64,000 nucleotides of DNA, from NCBI GenBank assembly GCA_963762825.1, contig CAVXLZ010000001.1, positions 372,001 to 436,000 on the forward strand, given 5' to 3'. Below, in pieces: positions 50,241 to 58,201 of the stretch (positions are counted from its first letter, which is position 1; the number at the start of each line of letters is the position of its first letter). A program made the position numbers and the translations under genes. Below the pieces are notes generated by a model. It was given only the letters and a program-made list of their open reading frames with translations, did no database searches and was not told the origin of the DNA. This DNA is from Miltoncostaea sp963762825 (GTDB taxonomy: Bacteria; Actinomycetota; Thermoleophilia; Miltoncostaeales; Miltoncostaeaceae).

Positions 50241-51191
50241 TCAGAGGCCGAGCCGGGGCATGTAGGACGCGGGATAGCGCTCCCCGGCGGCGGCACCGGG
50301 CGGCGCGAGCGCATCGATGGCCGCGAGATCGTCCGGATCGAGCGCCACGCCGAGCGCCTGGAGGTTTCGCTCCACGTGCTCCGCGCGGCTGGTTCCGACA
50401 AGGGGGATGACGTCCTCGCCCTGCGCGAGGACCCAGGCGATCGCCAGCGCGGCGACGTCCACGCCGCGGTCGGCGGCCATCGCGGAGAGCCGGGCGACGA
50501 GCTCCAGGTTGCGGATCAGATTCTCCCCCTGGAAGCGCGGAACCTGGCGGCGCCAGTCGTCGTCGGCGAGGTCGTCGGCGGAGCGGATGCGGCCTCCCAG
50601 CAGGCCCCGGGAGAGCGGGCTGTAGGCCACGTAGGCGATACCGAGCTCGCGCGTGACCGGGAGCACGTCGCGCTCCGGCTCGCGACTGAGCAGGGAGTAC
50701 TCGCTCTGCAGAGCGGCGATCGGGTGCACGGCGTGAGCGCGGCGGATGGTGTCGGGGCCCGCCTCGGAGAGGCCGATGTAGCGGACCTTGCCGGCCTCCA
50801 CCAGGCGGCTCATGGCACCCACGGACTCCTCGATCGGCACCTCGGAATCGACCCGGTGCAGGTAGTAGAGGTCGATGTGGTCGGTGCCGAGGCGGGCGAG
50901 GCTCGCATCGGCCGCGGAGCGCAGGTAGTCCGGGGCGCCGCGGCTCGACTTGGTGGCGAGCACCGCGCGCTCGCGCCGGTCGGCGATCGCGCGCCCCACC
51001 ATCTGCTCGTTGCTCCCGTTCCCGTAGACCTCGGCCGTGTCGATGAGGGTCAGCCCGAGCTCGAGGGCCCGCTGGACGGTGCGGATGCCCACGGTTTCCT
51101 CGGCGGAGCCGTAGTAACCGGCGAAGCTCATCGCGCCGAAGGCGATCGGGCCGACCGTGGGTCCGCCTGCACCGAGCGTTCGCGGGGTCAT
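50241..51191 (-). CDS. Aldo/keto reductase
   Basis: 316 residues. AKR TIM barrel with catalytic tetrad visible: Asp and Tyr in LIDTAEVYGNGSNE, Lys in LATKSSRGAPD, His in DLYYLHRVDSEVP. The NADPH site is indicated by PLVGTSRAEHVERNL near the C-terminus. It belongs to the AKR11/AKR13-like group of small ketone and aldehyde reductases (YakC/perakine-reductase type). ATG 51191 gives the standard short N-terminus MTPRTLGAGGPTVGPIAFG. Confidence 0.92.
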   Translation of the reverse strand: MTPRTLGAGGPTVGPIAFGAMSFAGYYGSAEETVGIRTVQRALELGLTLIDTAEVYGNGSNEQMVGRAIADRRERAVLATKSSRGAPDYLRSAADASLARLGTDHIDLYYLHRVDSEVPIEESVGAMSRLVEAGKVRYIGLSEAGPDTIRRAHAVHPIAALQSEYSLLSREPERDVLPVTRELGIAYVAYSPLSRGLLGGRIRSADDLADDDWRRQVPRFQGENLIRNLELVARLSAMAADRGVDVAALAIAWVLAQGEDVIPLVGTSRAEHVERNLQALGVALDPDDLAAIDALAPPGAAAGERYPASYMPRLGL

Positions 51192-51335
51192 GCCGCCTCC
51201 TGGCGTCGGGATCGACCTCACACTATCCGCGCCCGACCGGCCACCGCCCCGGCGCATCCGCCTGGGCGTGCGATCGCATAGAGGACTCTCACGAACGCCG
51301 TTGCCGTCGGCCTCTGCGCGGGCGATCGTGATGGC

Positions 51336-52490
51336 GTGCCCGCAGTGATGCTCATCCCGACGCTCCTCGTCTCGGCCCTCCTCACGCTCGCCGCCGGCGC
51401 TCCGGCCCTGGCGGCACCCGCCCCCCGGCCGGCGGCCTCGCCCGGCCACACTGAGATGGTGGTCGGCGGCGCCCCCGTGACCGACGGCTCCTGGCCGTCG
51501 ATCGTGGCGCTGGTACCCACCGGGGCTGCCCCCGAGCTCAGCGCGTTCTGCGGTGGGACGCTCATCGCGCCGACGGTGGTGCTCACCGCCGCGCACTGCG
51601 TGCTCGAGGTCTCCGGCCGCCAGAGGTCCGCACGGGCGATCGAGGCCGTCATCGGTGCGGAGAACCTCCTCGCACCCGACGAGCGCATCGTCGTCGCCGA
51701 GATCCGCTCCCACCCGGGGTATCGGACGGAGGGGGACGGCCCCGACGCCGCTCTGCTCATCCTCTCGCGCGCCAGCGGCGCCCCGGTCGCCGCCTACGCC
51801 CTTCCCGCCCAGGACCCCGACCTCGAGCGCACGGGGCAGATCGCCGGGTGGGGGGAGGACGGAGAGGACACGGGCGTCTACCCGACGCGGCTGATCGGTG
51901 CCCCGGTCACCATCTTCTCGCGGTCTCGCTGTCGCGCGATGCTCGGCGAGTCGTTCCACCGTGGATCCGCATTGTGCGCGGGTCGGGCGGGGGGCGGCGT
52001 GGACACCTGCTCCGGCGACAGCGGCGGCCCGCTTCGCGACGCGACCGGCCTCCTCGTGGGCATCACCAGCTGGGGCGTCGGATGCGGGCGGCCAGGGCTG
52101 CCCGGCGTCTACACGCGGGTCAGTGCCGTCTCCAAGTGGATCGCCCGCGCATCGGCGGCGCCGGCTGCGACCGCCCGCTCCCGGGCGCCCAGGGTGCGCG
52201 CGCTCTCGGCCCGCTCGCGGCCCGGAGCGGTGGCCCACCTGCGCTACCGCCTGCTTGGGCGTGGCCAGGCCACCCGGGAGGCGATCGTCGTCCGCTCCGG
52301 CCGGCGCGTGATCGCCCGCATCCGGACCGACGTCGGCCCGGCGCGGGCCGGCCTCGAGTACCGGGTCGCCTGGAGGGTTCCGAGCAACCTGGCGCCGTCC
52401 GCCCGACTACGGTTCTGCGTCGCGACCCGCGTCGTCGCAGGTCCGGGTGGAGTGCCGTCGTGCGCCCCGCTGCGCCTCAGCCGAGCCTAG
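51336..52490 (+). CDS. Secreted trypsin-like serine protease (S1)
   Basis: 384 residues from GTG 51336 (ATG 51348 also possible). Signal peptide at about 1-28 (LIPTLLVSALLTLAAGAPALA), short propeptide, then the S1 domain beginning near VVGGAPVTDGSWPS, which fits the VVGG start of an activated protease. Triad: His in VLTAAHC, Asp in GDGPDAALLILS, Ser in TCSGDSGGPL. Asp six residues before the Ser position pattern (DTCSGDSGG) favours trypsin-like specificity for Arg/Lys. About 115 C-terminal residues form a separate beta domain that may bind the cell surface. Confidence 0.92.
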   Translation: MPAVMLIPTLLVSALLTLAAGAPALAAPAPRPAASPGHTEMVVGGAPVTDGSWPSIVALVPTGAAPELSAFCGGTLIAPTVVLTAAHCVLEVSGRQRSARAIEAVIGAENLLAPDERIVVAEIRSHPGYRTEGDGPDAALLILSRASGAPVAAYALPAQDPDLERTGQIAGWGEDGEDTGVYPTRLIGAPVTIFSRSRCRAMLGESFHRGSALCAGRAGGGVDTCSGDSGGPLRDATGLLVGITSWGVGCGRPGLPGVYTRVSAVSKWIARASAAPAATARSRAPRVRALSARSRPGAVAHLRYRLLGRGQATREAIVVRSGRRVIARIRTDVGPARAGLEYRVAWRVPSNLAPSARLRFCVATRVVAGPGGVPSCAPLRLSRA

Positions 52491-53025
52491 GCCGGTCCGC
52501 CCGCCGCATCGCGGCGATCACCTCGTCCACGCTCGGTCGGTCCTCCGGCCCGCGCCCGCGGTGGACCCAGGCGAGACGGCCCTCCCAGTCGAGGATCGCG
52601 TCGCCCCCCTGCTGGAGGACGTCGTCGGCGGGATCGGGTCGCTCGAGCCGGCGCCCGCGCAGCAGGAGCGCGGCATACCGGCGCCAGACGCGGGGGTCGA
52701 GCCAGACTCTCCGCCGACTGAGCCGTCCCAGGCCGAGCGCCGCATAGGCGATCCGATCCGGATCGCACAGCACGACCACCTCGGCCTGGACGGTCGGGAC
52801 GAAGGGGCGGATGGAGGACGGCGAGGCAGCCGCCACGATGACGATCCTCCCAGCGATCTCCGACGATCGTTCAGCGACCTCGACGAGGTGCTCGCGGCAG
52901 GGCAGTCACGCGAGGTGGCGGAGGAATATCAGGAGCGCGGCCCGTCCGCGCAGGTCCGAAAGCGACATCGTTCGCTCGTCGGCCCCCGTGAGGGGGAGTT
53001 CGGGGAAGGGGTCTCCGATACGCAT
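52477..53025 (-). CDS. Probable selenoprotein, AhpC-TSA_2/SelL-like peroxiredoxin-like protein
   Basis: 182 residues when the in-frame TGA at 52908-52906 is read as selenocysteine (residue 40). The frame is continuous on both sides. The N-terminus has the thioredoxin-fold opening IGDPFPELPLTGADERTMSL, then LIFLRHLA-U-LPCREHL, where the family has FLRHxxCxxCRE; the TGA replaces the first Cys exactly, giving UxxC (U40, C43). The C-terminal half is collinear with the family: VVLCDPDRIAYAALGLGR and GGDAILDWEGRLAWVHRGRG with DRPSVDEVIAAM. A hairpin with a GTC loop begins 10 bases after the TGA. Otherwise the gene would be a pseudogene. The stop overlaps the convergent protease gene by 14 bases. 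Start ATG 53025; ATG 53064 is possible. Confidence 0.75.
52874..52895 (-). promoter_or_regulatory. SECIS-like hairpin
   Basis: Downstream of the TGA, counting the next base as +1: GCG (+11 to +13), bulge AGC, ACCTC (+17 to +21), loop GTC (+22 to +24), GAGGT, CGC. The loop G-T at +22/+23 and the bulged 5' arm are as in bacterial SECIS elements, whose apical GU binds SelB (about +20 in E. coli fdhF). Confidence 0.6.
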
Positions 53026-53270
53026 AGCCGCACATTGCCACAAGCTCGGGCGTTTCTCCCGCATATCGGCGTTTTTCGTGTGGCCCGTCCCGCTCTGCGG
53101 CCCCACGGACCGCCGACCCGGAACCGTCCGCGCAACACCCCCCGCAGAGCCGTTCTTACGCCGCGATTCGGCAGAGAACCCCCTTGCGGCGGCGATTTCG
53201 TCCGGGCGCGCTGCTAAGTTGGCGCCGCGGGCGGGCCTGCTCCCGCACACTTCGATCCAGGGGGTCTGCA

Positions 53271-53564
53271 GTGAACAAGACCGAGTTCGTGGCCAAGGTG
53301 GCCGCCAAGGGTGACATGAGCGGTGCCGAGGCCGGACGCGCCGTCGCCGCTGTGCTTGACGTGATTCAGGATGCCCTCAAGGGTGGAGAGGACGTCGCCT
53401 TCGCCGGCTTCGGGAAGTTCTCCGTCTCGGCGCGGGCCGCTCGGACCGGGGTGAACCCCCAGGATCCCAGCAAGAAGGTCCAGATCCCGGCGCGCACGGT
53501 GCCGCGTTTCACCCCGGGCGCCGTCCTCAAGGAGGCTGTCGCGTCGGGTAACAAGATCAAGTAG
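53271..53564 (+). CDS. HU-family DNA-binding protein
   Basis: 97 residues from GTG 53271. Full HU/IHF fold: MNKTEFVAKVAAKGDMSGAE, GEDVAFAGFGKFSVSARAART, the beta-arm GVNPQDPSKKVQIPARTVPRF, and the C-terminal helix. The short, unextended form, lacking the Lys/Ala tail of mycobacterial HupB. It bends and packs the chromosome. A -10 box TAAGTT at 53215-53220 and a 50-base leader precede it. It is divergent from the selenoprotein gene (245-base gap with nothing else recognised). Confidence 0.93.
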   Translation: MNKTEFVAKVAAKGDMSGAEAGRAVAAVLDVIQDALKGGEDVAFAGFGKFSVSARAARTGVNPQDPSKKVQIPARTVPRFTPGAVLKEAVASGNKIK

Positions 53565-53592
53565 AACGCCGCACCGACGTGGGCTCTCGGGG

Positions 53593-53620
53593 CGCGCGGC
53601 CCGCATACACGGGTCGCGCG
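53593..53620 (+). terminator. Hairpin after the HU gene
   Basis: An 11-base-pair GC-rich stem (53593-53603 with 53610-53620, one G-U) and loop CATACA, 29 bases after the HU stop. No T-run follows, so termination efficiency is uncertain. Confidence 0.5.
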
Positions 53621-53654
53621 CGCCGTCACCTGCGGCGACCCGTTTGAGGGTGTC

Positions 53655-54881
53655 ATGAGCGTCCGCGACGAGGTCATCCGGGCGGGCGCTGCCGCGCGAG
53701 CGGCGCATCCCGGTCTGGCGTCCGCCGGACCGGCGGCCGTGGCGGCCGCCCTTCGCGCGATCGCAGAGGGATTGGGCGAGCGCGCAGAGTCGGTGCTGGC
53801 CGCGAACGCGCGCGATGTCGCCGCCGCCGACGGCCGGCTCGCGCCGGCGCTGATCGATCGTCTGCGCCTGGACCGGCCGCGCCTGGCGGCGATGGCCGCT
53901 CAGATCGAGGCGCTCGCCGAGCTCGAGGATATTCGGGACCCGCCGGGGGCCCGTGAGCTGCCGGGGGGTCTCTCGGTGCGCGAACGCCGGCGCCCGGTCG
54001 GGGTGATCGGCGCCAACTACGAGGCCCGGCCCAACGTCACGGTGGACGTGGCATCCCAGCTCATCAAGTCGCGCAACGCCGGCGTGCTGCGCACGGGCGC
54101 AGCGGCGCTCGGCTCGGCGATCGCCCTCCGGGACGAGGTGATCGCCCCCGCGATCGCCGCGGCGGGCCTCGATCCGGACGTCGTCCAGATCGTGCGCTCG
54201 CCGGAGCGCGATGCGGCGCGGGCGTTGGTGTCGCTGCCCGATCTGATCCCTCTGGTGATCCTCCGCGGGAGCGGCCGGACGACCTCGGCCCTCGCGGGCG
54301 AGGCCGCGTCACATGGCGTGCGGACGCTCGCCCACGCGGAAGGAGGTGGCGTGCTCTATCTCGATGGCGGCGCCGATCGCGGCCGCGCGCTCGCGCTGGT
54401 GGAGCGGAGCCTCGACCGGCTCGGGGTCTGCAACCGCCTCAACCTCCTGCTCATCGCCGAGAGCCGCTGGGACGACCTGACGGCGCCGGTCCTCGAGGTG
54501 CTGGGGCGCCTCGGCGTGCGCGCCAGCCTTCCACCCCACGGGCACCCGCTCGGGCACGAATGGGCTCTCGACGACGGCAACGAGGCCACCGTCACCGTGG
54601 CCCCCGTCGCCGGGCCGCGGGAGGCCGCCCGCACGGCGAACGATGAGACATCGGGCCTCGCGGCGGCGATCGCCACCGAGGATCCCGAGGCGGCGCAGGA
54701 GTTCCTCGGGGAGTACACCGGGACCGGGGCGTTCTGGAACGCGACGACGCGCCTGCTCGATGGGTTCGCCCTGCTGGGCGCCCCCGAGACCGGCATCAAC
54801 GTCGATCGCGTTCCGGGACCCCGGGGCCCGGTCACCTTCCGGGATCTGCACCTGCGCCAGTACGTGGTCGGTCCGCGATGA
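53655..54881 (+). CDS. proA: Glutamate-5-semialdehyde dehydrogenase
   Basis: 408 residues. It reduces gamma-glutamyl phosphate to glutamate semialdehyde in proline synthesis, with NADPH. Motifs: RRRPVGVIGANYEARPNVTVDVA, RTGAAALGSAIAL, and the catalytic Cys region DRLGVCNRLNLLLI (family: SVCNAxETLL). The C-terminal GTGAFWNATTRLLDGFAL and RGPVTFRDLHLRQYVV are typical. proB is not in the window. ATG 53655 chosen as the first good start after the HU terminator. Confidence 0.92.
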   Translation: MSVRDEVIRAGAAARAAHPGLASAGPAAVAAALRAIAEGLGERAESVLAANARDVAAADGRLAPALIDRLRLDRPRLAAMAAQIEALAELEDIRDPPGARELPGGLSVRERRRPVGVIGANYEARPNVTVDVASQLIKSRNAGVLRTGAAALGSAIALRDEVIAPAIAAAGLDPDVVQIVRSPERDAARALVSLPDLIPLVILRGSGRTTSALAGEAASHGVRTLAHAEGGGVLYLDGGADRGRALALVERSLDRLGVCNRLNLLLIAESRWDDLTAPVLEVLGRLGVRASLPPHGHPLGHEWALDDGNEATVTVAPVAGPREAARTANDETSGLAAAIATEDPEAAQEFLGEYTGTGAFWNATTRLLDGFALLGAPETGINVDRVPGPRGPVTFRDLHLRQYVVGPR

Positions 54882-54916
54882 GGCTGCCCGCCTCTCGCGG
54901 AGGCCGGGTCGCTTGC

Positions 54917-55051
54917 TATTGTCGTCGAACTCGCCGGGACGGCGGGTTCCCTTCGATGACAGACACCTCCCCCTCCACCGAGCCCCGATGCGCATCGATG
55001 CGCGTGCTCTCGCACGTCGGGGGATACGTCTGAGGCCCGTCACGGTGCTGT
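54917..55051 (+). promoter_or_regulatory. infC promoter and leader
   Basis: A -10-like TATTGT (54917-54922) is followed by a leader of about 120 bases. It holds a short hairpin CGCCG-GGA-CGGCG (54932-54944) and a 24-codon open frame from ATG 54988 whose stop overlaps the infC start. Long leaders before infC are normal for this autoregulated operon; the details here are inferred. Confidence 0.4.
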
Positions 55052-55696
55052 TTGCCCCCTAGGCGCGGACCAGATACCCGCCCGCCGGCCGGCCCCTCGA
55101 CTCGAATCAACGAGGCGATTCGTGCCGAAACCGTGCGGCTCATCGACGCCGATGGCGACAACCGGGGAGTCGTACCCCTCGGCGAGGCGCAGGAGATCGC
55201 GAACAACGCCGGCCTCGACCTCGTCGAGGTCGCCGCCGACGCCCGCCCGCCCGTCTGCCGAATCATGGACTACGGCAAGTGGCGTTACGAGCAGGAGCAG
55301 AAGGCCAAGCAGGCGCGTCGGCACCAGAGCACGATCACCATCAAGGAGATCAAGTTCCGGCCGAAGATCGACCCGCACGACTACGCCACCAAGAAGGGTC
55401 ACGTCGAGCGCTTCCTGAAGCACCGCGACAAGGTCAAGATCACGATCATGTTCCGCGGCCGCGAGCTGCTGCACCCCGAACGCGGCGAGGCGATCCTGTT
55501 GAAGCTCGCCGAGGAGCTGAAGGACATCGCCCTCGTGGAGAGCCGTCCCAATCTCGACGGGCGCAACATGGTGATGATGATCGCTCCCTTGAAGAACCCG
55601 GTCGTCGCGTCCGAGTCCGAGAGCGCGGAGTCCTCCGGGGACGCCGACCCGACGCCGGCCGATCCTGTCGTGGAGGCCGAGGCGACCGCCTCCTGA
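55052..55696 (+). CDS. infC: Translation initiation factor IF-3
   Basis: 214 residues from TTG 55052, the only candidate between the upstream in-frame stop (55031) and the conserved TRINEAIRAETVRLIDADGDNRGVV. N-domain: VEVAADARPPVCRIMDYGKWRYEQEQKAK; C-domain: IKFRPKIDPHDYATKKGHVERFL, MFRGRELLHPERGEAIL. An acidic C-terminal tail of about 35 residues (ESESAESSGDADPT) is lineage-specific. A rare start codon is expected in infC, where IF-3 itself discriminates against non-ATG starts and so limits its own translation. Confidence 0.95.
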   Translation: MPPRRGPDTRPPAGPSTRINEAIRAETVRLIDADGDNRGVVPLGEAQEIANNAGLDLVEVAADARPPVCRIMDYGKWRYEQEQKAKQARRHQSTITIKEIKFRPKIDPHDYATKKGHVERFLKHRDKVKITIMFRGRELLHPERGEAILLKLAEELKDIALVESRPNLDGRNMVMMIAPLKNPVVASESESAESSGDADPTPADPVVEAEATAS

Positions 55697-55700
55697 TCCG

Positions 55701-55717
55701 CTCGGTGTCGCACCGAG
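55701..55717 (+). promoter_or_regulatory. Hairpin between infC and rpmI
   Basis: CTCGGTG-TCG-CACCGAG, a perfect 7-base-pair stem starting 4 bases after the infC stop. It is followed by TATCGT (55731-55736), which resembles a -10 box. In many bacteria ribosomal protein L20 controls rpmI-rplT from RNA at this place; whether this hairpin does so is open. Confidence 0.4.
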
Positions 55718-55769
55718 GGTGCGAGTCGTCTATCGTGTCGGCCGGCCCGCCGCTCCAGAGGAACCGACC

Positions 55770-55967
55770 ATGCCCAAGATGAAGTCCAGGAAGTCCGCCA
55801 CGAAGAGGTTCCGGGTGACCGGAACCGGCAAGGTGATGTTCCAGCGTGCCGGCATGCGCCACAACCAGGAGCGCATGTCGGGCAAGGAGCAGCGGCACCT
55901 TTCGAAGGAGGTCGATGTGGCACCCGAGATGGTGCGCAAGGTCAAGCGCATGCTGGGGAAGAGGTAG
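55770..55967 (+). CDS. rpmI: 50S ribosomal protein L35
   Basis: 65 residues from ATG 55770. The sequence is typical L35: PKMKSRKSATKRFRVTGTGK followed by a stretch with MRHNQERMSGKEQRHL, ending in VKRMLGKR. The frame is open further upstream, but homologues start at MPKMKS. Only 4 bases separate the stop from rplT. Confidence 0.97.
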   Translation: MPKMKSRKSATKRFRVTGTGKVMFQRAGMRHNQERMSGKEQRHLSKEVDVAPEMVRKVKRMLGKR

Positions 55968-55971
55968 TCAC

Positions 55972-56346
55972 ATGGCACGGGTGAAGCGTTCGGTCAGCGC
56001 GCGCAAGAAGCGCCGCAAGGTCCTCGATCAGGCGAGCGGCTACTGGGGGACCAAGCACTCCTCCTACAAGCGCGCGAAGGAGCAGGTCCAGCGCTCGCTG
56101 CGGTACGCCTACCGCGACCGCCGGGTGCGCAAGCGGGACTTCCGTCGTCTCTGGATCGCCCGCATCAACGCCGCAGCGCGCGAGAACGGGCTGACGTACG
56201 GCCAGTTCATCCATGGGCTGAAGCTGGCCGGGGTCGAGCTGGACCGGAAGATCCTGGCCGAGCTCGCCACCCACGAGCCCGCCGCCTTCGCGGCGCTGTG
56301 CACGCGCGCCCGCTCCGCCCAGGAGAGCGCGCCGGTCGCCTCATAG
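55972..56346 (+). CDS. rplT: 50S ribosomal protein L20
   Basis: 124 residues from ATG 55972. Typical L20: ARVKRSVSARKKRRKVLDQA, GYWGTKHSSYKRAKEQVQRS, RRLWIARINAAARENGLTY, FIHGLKLAGVELDRKILAEL. Needed for early 50S assembly and usually the repressor of its own operon. The methyltransferase gene that follows begins within or just at its end. Confidence 0.97.
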   Translation: MARVKRSVSARKKRRKVLDQASGYWGTKHSSYKRAKEQVQRSLRYAYRDRRVRKRDFRRLWIARINAAARENGLTYGQFIHGLKLAGVELDRKILAELATHEPAAFAALCTRARSAQESAPVAS

Positions 56347-57194
56347 GCCGGCTCCGCCTGGCGAGCTCGCCGCGCAATCCTGCGCTGCAGCTCGCGAGGG
56401 CGCTTCAGACCAAGAAGGTGCGGCGCGAGCGCCGGCTTCTGGTCGCCGAAGGCGAGGACCTGGTCGATGGCGCGCTTGCGCGCGGGATCCGGCCGTTCGC
56501 GATGCTCTTCAACGCGGACGAGATCCGGGACGACGACCCGCGGGTCGCCGCCACCGAGGGTCTGGCCGAGCGGTATCTCGTCCCGCCGAAGCTGATGGGC
56601 CATGCGAGCGGCCTCGCGGCGGCCCCGCGGGTGATCGCCATCCTGCCCCAGCCGGCCGTGCGCAGCTTCAGCGATGTGCGCTTCCCGCCGTCTCCCGGCG
56701 TCTACCTGGCGGGCGTCGCCGACCCCGGCAACGTCGGGACGCTGGTGCGCACGAGTGCGGCGCTCGGAGCCGATTGGCTGGCGCTCGGGCCCGGATCCGC
56801 CGATGCCTTCCATCCGCGGGCCGTACGCGCGGCGATGGGGTCGACCTTCGCCATCCCGATCCTCGAGGGCGTGACGCCGGCCGATCTGGCCACCCGCACC
56901 GGCTTTCACGTCGTGGCCGCCGTTCCGCGGGGCGGGCTCCGTCCGTGGGAAGCCGATCTCACCCAGCCGTTCGTCCTGGCCCTCGGCGCCGAGCGGCTCG
57001 GGCTCGGCCCGGCTCTCGAGGGCCTCTCGGAGGGGCGCGAGATCGTGCGCGTCACCATTCCGCAGGCCGAGGGGGCCGAGTCGCTGAACGTGGCCGCGGC
57101 GGGCGCGGCGCTTCTCGCCGAGGCGGTGCGCCAGCGGGCGACGACGGGCGGCGCATCCGCGGGCGGCGACTCGGATAGCCTGCCGGGTCGATGA
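56298..57194 (+). CDS. TrmH/SpoU family RNA 2'-O-methyltransferase
   Basis: 298 residues if started at GTG 56298, which would overlap rplT by 49 bases; the first conserved residues (RNPALQLARALQTKKVRRERR) begin after the rplT stop, so the real start may be later, at a non-standard codon near 56343. N-terminal substrate-binding domain (LVAEGEDLVDGAL), then the SPOUT domain: AGVADPGNVGTLVRTSAALGAD (motif 1), FVLALGAERLGLG (motif 2), VTIPQAEGAESLNVAAAGA (motif 3). SAM-dependent methylation of tRNA or 23S rRNA. This gene between rplT and pheS is a common order. The stop overlaps pheS (ATGA). Confidence 0.9.
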   Translation: MHARPLRPGERAGRLIGRLRLASSPRNPALQLARALQTKKVRRERRLLVAEGEDLVDGALARGIRPFAMLFNADEIRDDDPRVAATEGLAERYLVPPKLMGHASGLAAAPRVIAILPQPAVRSFSDVRFPPSPGVYLAGVADPGNVGTLVRTSAALGADWLALGPGSADAFHPRAVRAAMGSTFAIPILEGVTPADLATRTGFHVVAAVPRGGLRPWEADLTQPFVLALGAERLGLGPALEGLSEGREIVRVTIPQAEGAESLNVAAAGAALLAEAVRQRATTGGASAGGDSDSLPGR

Positions 57195-58201
57195 CCCACC
57201 CCGACCTCGCGGAGATCCAGGAGCAGGCACTCGCGGACGTCGGCGCGGCATCCACGCTCGCCGCGCTCGAGGCCGCGCGCGTCACTCACACCGGGCGCCG
57301 CAGTGCGCTGGCCGGGATCCTCGCGGGCATCGGCGGCCTACCGCCCGATCAGCGGGGAGTCGTCGGCAAGGCCGCCAACGTCGCCCGGCGTGCGATCGAA
57401 GAGGCTCTCGCAGCCCGCACCGAGCGGCTCGAAGCCGAGGAGCTCGGGGCGGCGCTCGAGCGCGACACCACGGACGTCACCCTCCCCGGCGACCCGCATC
57501 CGCTCGGCGCTCTCCACCCGATCACCCAGGTGCGCCAGGAGATGGAGGACATCCTCCTCGCCCTCGGCTACAGGATTGCCGACGGCCCCGAGGTCGAGAC
57601 CGAGTGGCACAATTTCACGGCGCTGAACACGCCGGAGGGGCATCCGGCGCGGTCGTCGAGCGACACGTTCTTCGTGGCCGGGCGCCCGGATCGCATGCTG
57701 CGCACTCAGACCTCGCCCGTGCAGGTGCGCGAGATGCAGTCCGGGGAGCCCCCGATCTACCTCGTCGCGCCCGGCGTGGTGTATCGCCGCGACGACATCG
57801 ATGCGACCCACAGCCCGATGTTCCACCAGATGGAGGGCCTTGCTGTGGACGAGGGCCTCAGCATGGCCCACCTGAAGGGAACCATGCTCCACTTCTTCCG
57901 CGAGCTGCTGGGTTCCGAGCGGGAGATACTGCTGCAGCCGCACTTCTTCCCGTTCACCGAGCCCTCGGTCGACGTGCAGGTCTCCTACATCGACAAGGCG
58001 GGGCGCTCGGCATGGCTCGAGCTGGCAGGCGCCGGCATGGTCGATCCGAACGTCCTCGAGGCCTGCGGCATCGACTCCGAGCGCTACACCGGGTTCGCCT
58101 TCGGTTGCGGCCTCGATCGCATCGCGATGATCCGGTTCGGCGTTCCCGATCTGCGCCTCTTCTTCGAGAACGACCTGCGCTTCCTGGAGCAGTTCTCATG
58201 A
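57191..58201 (+). CDS. pheS: Phenylalanine-tRNA ligase alpha subunit
   Basis: 336 residues. Class II synthetase catalytic subunit. N-terminal coiled coil, then HPITQVRQEMEDILLALGYR, the motif 2 loop LRTQTSPVQVREM with VYRRDDIDATHSPMFHQMEGL, and motif 3 GFAFGCGLDRIAMIRFGVPDLRLFFENDLRFL, all normal. It overlaps the methyltransferase stop and its own stop overlaps pheT by four bases. Works as an alpha2-beta2 tetramer with PheT. Confidence 0.97.
   Translation: MTHPDLAEIQEQALADVGAASTLAALEAARVTHTGRRSALAGILAGIGGLPPDQRGVVGKAANVARRAIEEALAARTERLEAEELGAALERDTTDVTLPGDPHPLGALHPITQVRQEMEDILLALGYRIADGPEVETEWHNFTALNTPEGHPARSSSDTFFVAGRPDRMLRTQTSPVQVREMQSGEPPIYLVAPGVVYRRDDIDATHSPMFHQMEGLAVDEGLSMAHLKGTMLHFFRELLGSEREILLQPHFFPFTEPSVDVQVSYIDKAGRSAWLELAGAGMVDPNVLEACGIDSERYTGFAFGCGLDRIAMIRFGVPDLRLFFENDLRFLEQFS

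Noticed and set aside
52906..53250. Reading the two halves of the selenoprotein gene as separate small genes or as a pseudogene
   Set aside because: Both halves are in the same frame, the only interruption is one TGA at the catalytic position, and a SECIS-like hairpin follows. It is kept as the main alternative until the Sec machinery is found.
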